Source: Methylotetracoccus sp. (GTDB taxonomy: Bacteria > Pseudomonadota > Gammaproteobacteria > Methylococcales > Methylococcaceae). Taken from it: a stretch of DNA of 6,993 nt. Location of the stretch: the NCBI GenBank assembly GCA_025458755.1, contig JALORT010000108.1:1-6993 (forward strand). Reading direction: 5' to 3'. How positions within the stretch are numbered: position 1 is the first letter of the stretch; the number at the start of each line of letters is the position of its first letter. Positions 1 through 4,083 of this stretch are shown one piece after another. The notes beneath the pieces are model-generated. The model saw nothing but the letters and a program-made list of their open reading frames with translations, did not search any database and was not told where the DNA came from. The position numbers and the translations under genes are program-made.

Positions 1-267
1 TGTCTTCTCGACCAGCGGGCCGACGGCGAAGCGCTGGAGCAGCTGTTCTGCATCCGCTAGCGGGATTTCGTACTCGTACTCCGGTCGCTCCGCACCGATC
101 GTCGCCCCTTTGTTGTTCAGCCACCCGCGCCGGCCATCGGTCCTAACCCTGATCGAACAGCGCTGCTCAAGATTCAGATAGCCTTGGCGAAGATCGGTGG
201 CGTCCTGGCTGGCCGATTGCCAAGAGTCATCGGCGACGAGGAATTTTCGCTCGATTTCCAAAGGCAT
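1..267 (-). CDS. CYTH-domain protein, C-terminus cut by the window edge
   Basis: The minus frame from ATG at 265-267 stays open to base 1, giving 89 residues. It begins MPLEIERKFLV, the ExExK signature (E4, E6, K8) of the CYTH superfamily (class IV adenylate cyclases, thiamine triphosphatases, inorganic triphosphatases). Further family marks follow: RQGYL at 27-31, IRVR at 39-42, the lysine of a KG pair at 53, EYEYEIP with alternating acidic residues at 63-69, and LVEKT at 85-89. These charged residues line the triphosphate- and metal-binding tunnel in known members. Bacterial single-domain versions are roughly 150-160 residues, so a little under half is missing. A GAAGG lies 8 bases before the ATG. 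The upstream membrane-protein gene ends 15 bases away on the same strand, suggesting co-transcription. Probable activity is hydrolysis of inorganic or organic triphosphate; the exact substrate cannot be told. The family call is firm. Confidence 0.9.
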   Translation of the reverse strand, partial: MPLEIERKFLVADDSWQSASQDATDLRQGYLNLEQRCSIRVRTDGRRGWLNNKGATIGAERPEYEYEIPLADAEQLLQRFAVGPLVEKT

Positions 268-282
268 GGCGTAAGCCTTCGA

Positions 283-468
283 TCAAGATGAGAAGTGGCG
301 ACGCAGCCAGTCGCGGATCGCCTTCTCGTAATAGAGGGCCGCCGCCGCTCCCAGATAAGCAAAGCCCATGACAAACTTGGCGTGATAGAAAGAGCCGACG
401 CAGGCGAGCAGTGCGAACAGCAGGATCATGTCTTTCATCATCAGGATGAGTTCGTCCTGGTTGCGCAT
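283..468 (-). CDS. Small two-helix inner-membrane protein, unknown function
   Basis: Sixty-one residues that I cannot assign to a named family. After a polar start (MRNQDE) there are two hydrophobic stretches, about residues 14-28 and 32-47, separated by a short HAK turn. The tail EKAIRDWLRRHFSS is basic and amphipathic. The positive charge at the C-terminal tail suggests a helical hairpin with that tail in the cytoplasm. A GGAGAG sits 8 bases before the ATG, which supports this start. The gene lies 30 bases downstream of the LysR regulator gene and 15 bases upstream of the CYTH gene, all on the minus strand, so it is probably the middle gene of a three-gene transcript. Its hydrophobic pattern, good ribosome site and tight packing argue that it is real despite its size. 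No function is claimed. Confidence 0.7.
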   Translation of the reverse strand: MRNQDELILMMKDMILLFALLACVGSFYHAKFVMGFAYLGAAAALYYEKAIRDWLRRHFSS

Positions 469-498
469 GACTAGGACTCTCCAGTCGTCCTTGATGGC

Positions 499-1452
499 TT
501 ACACAGGTGCGGGCATCGAGGTTCCCGCTTCCTGAACCTCGGTCCAGTCCTCCCAGTAAGGCGTCGGCTGAAACCTGGCGTGCAGGAAGTCGACGAAAGT
601 CCGCACTTTCGCCGAAAGATGCTTGCGATGGGGGTACACCGCGTGAATTTCCAAAGATGCCGGAACATGGTCGGTCAGCACAGCCTGCAATCGTCCCTTG
701 CGAATATCCTGACCCACCATGTAAGTCGGCAGCAGCACCAAGCCCAATCCATGAATAGCCGCGATGCGAAGCGCATCCGCCGCATTACTCTCCATGGTGC
801 CTGTCACCTTCACCACAGTGGGTTTGCTCCCGTCGGACTCATTGAACTGCCATTGGTCACGGGGTGGCAGACTGGAATTAACCAGGCAGTTGTGCCGTTT
901 CAAATCCTCCGGGATCTCCGGTGTCCCGTGTTTACGAAAGTAACTCGGGGCTCCGCAGACAATCCGGTGAGAGCTTCCGAGTCGGCGCGCGATCAGACTG
1001 GAGTCACGCAGCTCATCGAGCTGAATGGCGAGATCGAAACCCTCTTCGACCAGATCCACGTAACCGGCCTGCAGAATCAGTTCCACACCCACATCAGGGT
1101 ATGTCTCGGTGTAGGCAGCAATCGCCGGCGCCAGATGGTAAGCACCGAAGAACGGTGTGGCTGTCACCTTCAAGACGCCCCGCGGTTCGGTCTGCAAGCG
1201 AGTCACCGCCAACTCGGTCTCCTCGATATCGTCCAGGATTTGCAGGCAACGCTCGAGGTAGACGACACCGACTTCGGTCAAGCTCAGGTGCCGGGTCGTG
1301 CGATTGAGTAGCCGGACACCCAAGCTGTTTTCAAGCTGCATCACATGCTTGGTCGCCATCGCACGCGAAAGGCCAATTTCCTTGGCCGCCGCAGCGAACG
1401 ACCCGGCCTTGGCGACCTTTGTGAACACCACCATGCTCGTCAATTTATCCAT
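499..1452 (-). CDS. LysR-family transcriptional regulator (CrgA-like subgroup)
   Basis: A 317-residue protein, normal for the family (about 300), with a short extra tail. Residues 1-62 form the winged helix-turn-helix: MDKLTSMVVFTKVAKAGSF, then AAAAKEIGLSRAMATKHV, then ENSLGVRLLNRTTRHLSLTE. After a linker helix (about 63-88), the effector-binding periplasmic-binding-protein fold runs from GVLKVTAT (92-99) to about 295. The ending FVDFLHARFQPTPYW is typical of the CrgA-like group common in proteobacteria. As with other LysR regulators it should bind DNA as a tetramer and respond to a small ligand, which cannot be predicted. It is divergent from the superoxide dismutase gene across 315 bases and lies 30 bases upstream of the small membrane-protein gene. 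It may regulate itself, its downstream genes or the divergent gene. The ATG at 1450-1452 has only a weak AGGG-like site before it, but the N-terminus matches the family start. Confidence 0.95.
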   Translation of the reverse strand: MDKLTSMVVFTKVAKAGSFAAAAKEIGLSRAMATKHVMQLENSLGVRLLNRTTRHLSLTEVGVVYLERCLQILDDIEETELAVTRLQTEPRGVLKVTATPFFGAYHLAPAIAAYTETYPDVGVELILQAGYVDLVEEGFDLAIQLDELRDSSLIARRLGSSHRIVCGAPSYFRKHGTPEIPEDLKRHNCLVNSSLPPRDQWQFNESDGSKPTVVKVTGTMESNAADALRIAAIHGLGLVLLPTYMVGQDIRKGRLQAVLTDHVPASLEIHAVYPHRKHLSAKVRTFVDFLHARFQPTPYWEDWTEVQEAGTSMPAPV

Positions 1453-1502
1453 CGGAACCCTGGAGCGGCAGAATCATCTTCTGGAATCACAACAAATAGA
1501 TC

Positions 1503-1517
1503 TGCTGGCCTACAGCA
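1503..1517. promoter_or_regulatory. Dyad TGCTG-N5-CAGCA, candidate LysR-regulator operator
   Basis: A perfect 5+5 base inverted repeat around a 5-base centre, 51-65 bases upstream of the regulator's start codon. LysR-type proteins bind dyads built on T-N11-A, and T1506 to A1518 fits this spacing. On the minus strand a TTTACA (bases 1536-1531) sits 16 bases from TGTAGG, which lies inside the dyad and is preceded by TG. If that weak pair is the promoter, binding here would give autorepression. The dyad is seen; its role is inferred. Confidence 0.3.
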
Positions 1518-1661
1518 ATAGGCCCACTAGTGTAAAGCAAACAGCGAGTTATTGACGAGAGCGTTGATGTTCGCGATTTCATGACCGGCAGCGGAGTACG
1601 TCTTCCCGCCGGTGGACATGCGTCTTTGAGCACCTGATCCGTCACTTCCTGGGTCGGCACA

Positions 1662-1680
1662 GCTAATGCTAAACTTTCCT
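1662..1680 (+). promoter_or_regulatory. Fur-box-like sequence upstream of sod
   Basis: The stretch beginning GCTAATGCTAAAC matches the 19-base E. coli Fur consensus at about 12 of 19 positions, with two hexamers GCTAAT and GCTAAA in direct order. It lies 88-106 bases before the sod start codon. Iron-dependent control of Fe-type superoxide dismutase is known in enterobacteria, mostly indirect through a small RNA. The match is marginal in a short AT-richer stretch, so this is a hypothesis. Confidence 0.2.
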
Positions 1681-1754
1681 CCCCTAGCATACAACTTGGA
1701 ATCCGTACCGACCCGACGGCGACGTACGTTCCGCCCCTCAATCACCCCACGGTC

Positions 1755-1760
1755 AGGAGA
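1755..1760 (+). promoter_or_regulatory. Ribosome binding site deciding the sod start
   Basis: AGGAGA lies 7 bases before the ATG at 1768. The frame is open further upstream, to an ATG at 1666, but that extension is not superoxide-dismutase-like and has no comparable site. Start 1768 gives exactly the family's usual length. Confidence 0.8.
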
Positions 1761-1767
1761 TCTATCA

Positions 1768-2352
1768 ATGACGCATCAGCTGCCTCCGCTGCCCTATGCC
1801 CAGAATGCGCTCGAGCCCTACATCTCGGCAGAGACGCTGGAGTTCCACTACGGAAAGCACCACCAGACCTACGTCACGAACCTGAACAATTTGCTGCCCG
1901 GAACCGAATTCGAAGGGCTTTCACTCGAGGAAACCGTCAAGAAGGCCCCGCCCGGCGGCGTTTTCAACAATGCGGCGCAAGTCTGGAATCATACGTTCTA
2001 CTGGAATAGTCTCTCGCCGACGGGAGGTGGTGCGCCCACGGGCGCGTTAGCTGCTGCCATCGACGCCGCGTTCGGATCGTTCGACCACTTCAAGGAAGAA
2101 TTCTCCAAATGCGCCGTCACGACCTTCGGGTCGGGCTGGGCATGGCTGGTGAAGAACGCCGACGGCAGCCTCGCCTTGGTCAGCACGAGCAACGCCGGCT
2201 GCCCGCTGACCGTCAACCAGGTGCCGCTACTGACCTGCGACGTTTGGGAACACGCTTACTACATCGACTACCGCAACGCGCGTCCGAAATACATCGAAGC
2301 GTTCTGGAATTTGGTCAATTGGGATTTCGCCTCCCGAAACTTCGCGGCCTAG
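1768..2352 (+). CDS. sodB: Iron superoxide dismutase
   Basis: A 194-residue Fe-type superoxide dismutase, which converts superoxide to oxygen and hydrogen peroxide in the cytoplasm; no signal peptide is present. The four metal ligands are visible: H27 in [11 protein letters not shown]75 in WNHTFYW, and D158 and H162 in DVWEHAYY. The outer-sphere glutamine Q71 in NNAAQVWNH is placed as in iron rather than manganese enzymes. Other hallmarks are FGSGWAWLV (120-128), STSNAG (139-144) and [11 protein letters not shown] near the end. Length and ends match E. coli SodB closely. It carries three cysteines (C115, C145, C157), one of them directly before ligand D158. A hairpin follows the stop and a short-chain dehydrogenase gene begins 103 bases downstream. 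The LysR-type regulator gene is divergent from it. Metal preference is from sequence marks only; cambialistic use cannot be excluded. Confidence 0.96.
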   Translation: MTHQLPPLPYAQNALEPYISAETLEFHYGKHHQTYVTNLNNLLPGTEFEGLSLEETVKKAPPGGVFNNAAQVWNHTFYWNSLSPTGGGAPTGALAAAIDAAFGSFDHFKEEFSKCAVTTFGSGWAWLVKNADGSLALVSTSNAGCPLTVNQVPLLTCDVWEHAYYIDYRNARPKYIEAFWNLVNWDFASRNFAA

Positions 2353-2371
2353 AGTCTTTCGCGGGCAAGAG

Positions 2372-2397
2372 CCCCGCGGTTCGTCCTGACCGCGGGG
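2372..2397 (+). terminator. GC-rich hairpin between sod and SDR genes
   Basis: A perfect 9-base stem, CCCCGCGGT against ACCGCGGGG, with an 8-base loop begins 20 bases after the sod stop. No T-run follows (the next bases are ACTCCCC), so it is not a classic intrinsic terminator. It may partly terminate transcription, protect the sod mRNA 3' end, or separate expression of sod from the next gene. Confidence 0.5.
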
Positions 2398-2455
2398 ACT
2401 CCCCACTCCGAGTACACGCATCAACCCCATCTCCACAGCGAACAGAGGAGATCTC

Positions 2456-3151
2456 ATGCCGACCGTGCTAGTCACCGGTGCCAACCGAGGTTTGGGCCTC
2501 GAGTTCTGCCGGCAGTATGCCAACGAGGGGTGGAATGTATTGGCCTGTTGCCGCTCTCCGGAGACCGCGACAAGGCTGACCGAATTGGAGAGAACCAACC
2601 CCACTGTCCATGTGCATCGCCTCGACGTCAGCGACTTGGCGGCCATCGACAGGCTGGGTCAGAGTCTGCGCGGCACGGTGATCGACGTGCTGATCAACAA
2701 CGCTGGCGTGTACGGTGACACCGCCTCGACGGCGTTCGGTCGCATCGACTACGCGCGCTGGCTCGAGGTCCTTCGCATCAACAGTCTGGCACCGGTCAAG
2801 ATGACCGAGACCTTCCTGGATCATTTGCGGTCCGGAGAACGACGTCTGACCGTTGCGATTACGAGTCTGATGGGCAGCATCGGCGACAACACCAGCGGCG
2901 GCGCGATTTTGTACCGGTCGAGCAAAGCCGCTCTGAACGCCGCGATGAAAAGCCTCTCGTTCGATCTCCGCGGCTTTGGTATCGGTGTACTGATGCTGCA
3001 CCCCGGATGGGTTCGCACCGACATGGGCGGAACGAACGCCCCGCTGGACGTCATGGCCAGTGTCGGTGGAATGCGGCAGGTCATCGACCACTACCATCCC
3101 TCGCTATCAGGCCAGTTCCTGAATTATTGCGGCGAAAGCGAACCCTGGTAG
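2456..3151 (+). CDS. Short-chain dehydrogenase/reductase, C-factor (CsgA)-like
   Basis: A 231-residue classical-type SDR, probably cytosolic. The Rossmann nucleotide-binding motif TGANRGLG is at 7-14. An arginine at the end of the second strand (CCRSP, R33) suggests NADP(H) preference. D57 in RLDVSD, NNAG at 81-84 and N109 in RINSLAP are the usual structural and active-site positions. The catalytic set is S137 (AITSLMGS), Y153 and K157 (YRSSK). The serine-tyrosine spacing of 16, longer than the common 13, together with GSIGDNTSGG and LHPGWVRTDMGG, points to the C-factor/CsgA-like carbonyl-reductase subgroup. That relationship does not imply fruiting-body signalling; substrates in this group are mostly unknown. 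AGGAG lies 5 bases before the ATG, the same AGGAGATCT context as the sod gene. It follows sod by 103 bases and may share its transcript. Confidence 0.92.
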   Translation: MPTVLVTGANRGLGLEFCRQYANEGWNVLACCRSPETATRLTELERTNPTVHVHRLDVSDLAAIDRLGQSLRGTVIDVLINNAGVYGDTASTAFGRIDYARWLEVLRINSLAPVKMTETFLDHLRSGERRLTVAITSLMGSIGDNTSGGAILYRSSKAALNAAMKSLSFDLRGFGIGVLMLHPGWVRTDMGGTNAPLDVMASVGGMRQVIDHYHPSLSGQFLNYCGESEPW

Positions 3152-3154
3152 GCT

Positions 3155-3166
3155 CCCCGCTCGGGG
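3155..3166 (+). terminator. Short GC hairpin just after the SDR stop
   Basis: CCCC-GCTC-GGGG begins 4 bases after the stop codon of the dehydrogenase gene. The stem is short and no T-run follows, so this is at best a weak terminator or mRNA end-protecting structure. Confidence 0.25.
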
Positions 3167-3271
3167 CGTACGGACCGCCAAGCCGTGGGATCCTCACCTC
3201 ACGATTGAGGGAGCGGATCGCGCGGATCGGAAAGGCCGCTGCAGGTGGCCGTGACCAATGATCTCCGCCGT

Positions 3272-3300
3272 TTGAAAAATCGAAGCTGCTGCCCTACCCT
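3272..3300 (+). promoter_or_regulatory. Possible sigma-70-like promoter before the TIGR04073 gene
   Basis: TTGAAA at 3272-3277 matches the -35 consensus at five of six positions. Exactly 17 bases later TACCCT (3295-3300) matches the -10 hexamer at only three. It sits 63 bases ahead of the start codon in a 211-base gap. A chance match is quite possible. Confidence 0.22.
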
Positions 3301-3362
3301 TCAGTGCGGATGCCGCATTCGAGGCATCTCCACCGCCGAACACGCAACTGGGACAACCATCC

Positions 3363-3731
3363 ATGACGGCTTTCTTCCGTGGTTTGATGATCATTCTATT
3401 GGCCGCCACCGCCAGCGGTCCCGGCCGGGCACAAAATCCCGACTATGGCGAGATGGTCGGTCGGAAATTGGGTTCAGGCTACACCAACATGGTGCTTGGC
3501 CTCGCCGAGATTCCAAAAAATGCCATCATCACCACGAACCAGACCAACGCCCTCTTTGGCGTCACCGGCGGAATTTTTAAAGGGATACTGCACGGCGTGG
3601 GGCGTACGCTCGCGGGCGCCGTCGACTTGATCACCTGTCCCATCCCGACCGAGCCCATTCCCAAGCCGGCCTTTGTCTGGGAGAACTTCCAGACTGAAAC
3701 TCAGTATGGTCCCGTACTGCAGACGAAATGA
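3363..3731 (+). CDS. Exosortase system-associated protein, TIGR04073 family
   Basis: A 122-residue small exported protein. The N-terminus MTAFFRGLMIILLAATAS has a basic residue followed by a hydrophobic core; cleavage near GRA-QNP (after A23) is plausible. The mature part shows the TIGR04073 pattern: RKLGSGYTNMVLGLAEIPKN (34-53), a glycine-rich amphipathic segment GVTGGIFKGILHGVGRT (66-82), VDLITCPIPTEP (87-98), and the ending FVWENFQTETQYGP (104-117). The family is known from genomes with exosortase/PEP-CTERM export systems; its molecular role is not established. This protein carries no PEP-CTERM sorting tail, so it is an accessory rather than an obvious sorting substrate. The start at 3363 is chosen because it gives the complete signal peptide, although only GGGA lies upstream, 9 bases away. 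No exosortase gene is in the window. Length is as expected for the family. Confidence 0.85.
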   Translation: MTAFFRGLMIILLAATASGPGRAQNPDYGEMVGRKLGSGYTNMVLGLAEIPKNAIITTNQTNALFGVTGGIFKGILHGVGRTLAGAVDLITCPIPTEPIPKPAFVWENFQTETQYGPVLQTK

Positions 3732-3750
3732 GCGCGCGGGCGCGCAGCTC
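3730..3750 (+). terminator. GC hairpin spanning the TIGR04073 gene stop codon
   Basis: GAGCGCGC pairs with GCGCGC-A-GCTC: eight base pairs with one bulged A and a 4-base loop. It starts at the second base of the TGA stop. The GC stem is strong but no T-run follows, so it may be a terminator that does not need a U-tract or a 3'-end stabiliser. Confidence 0.4.
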
Positions 3751-4083
3751 GCTGCATGTGGAGGGGAGGGAATTCGTGTAGACTCCAGATTGGTTGGACG
3801 ACGTCCTCTGAAGAGATAAGACATCAGGAGTAGACCGAACCCCGGCCTTCTCCCCGAACCAGCGGGCGGGCTCGTTAAGCGCACCGCTCTTCGTGCGTAG
3901 CACGCCTTCTGTGAACCCCCGATAGTCACGGAATCGGGCCGTCACACGTCGAGCGACCGCTGCTGACTCCCGGGACGATGGATCCCTCGACGCTCGGGTG
4001 CCGGCATCCCGCCGATGACAGTTGACCTCCAAGGACCGCTCAGGACGCGTTAACCGGGCCCGATCCGGCTTAAGCAATACACT
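3732..4083. other. 352-base non-coding region with several dyads
   Basis: No open frame here looks like a protein. The longest candidate, on the minus strand (3631-4101), is rich in Arg, Ser and Ala in a way typical of spurious frames and overlaps two real genes. The stretch holds consecutive inverted repeats: CGTGC/GCACG at 3892-3904, CCCGAT/ATCGGG at 3918-3938, GGGA/TCCC at 3972-3986 and CGGGTGCC/GGCA(T)CCCG at 3995-4011. It should contain the promoter of the PAS-phosphatase gene. TTGACC at 4022-4027 could be a -35 element but has no good -10 at the right spacing. Confidence 0.55.

Larger units (their letters stand above)
1453..1767. other. Divergent intergenic region between lysR-type gene and sod gene
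   Basis: 315 bases without a convincing gene. Open frames here (minus 1487-1741 and 1527-1745) have no recognisable protein character and only chance-like composition. The region must carry the promoters for the minus-strand regulator cluster and for the plus-strand superoxide dismutase. It contains a 15-base dyad near the regulator, a Fur-box-like stretch nearer the sod gene (both listed separately), and an 8-base palindrome CACTAGTG at 1525-1532. No promoter with strong matches at both hexamers is visible for sod. Confidence 0.6.

Noticed and set aside
580..1311. A 243-codon open frame on the plus strand opposite the regulator gene
   Set aside because: It is a mirror of the LysR-type gene, whose family motifs are unmistakable; the plus-strand translation has no domain character and no ribosome site.
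1552..1580. TTGACG followed by GATTTC as a sod promoter
   Set aside because: The -35 match is fair, but the -10 hexamer is poor and it lies almost 200 bases from the start codon.
1487..1745. Two overlapping minus-strand frames in the divergent region
   Set aside because: No recognisable motifs, no good ribosome site, and they would fill the only space available for two divergent promoters.
1666..1767. N-terminal extension of the superoxide dismutase from an ATG at 1666
   Set aside because: The 34 extra residues are not dismutase-like, contain no signal peptide, and a strong ribosome site precedes the ATG at 1768.
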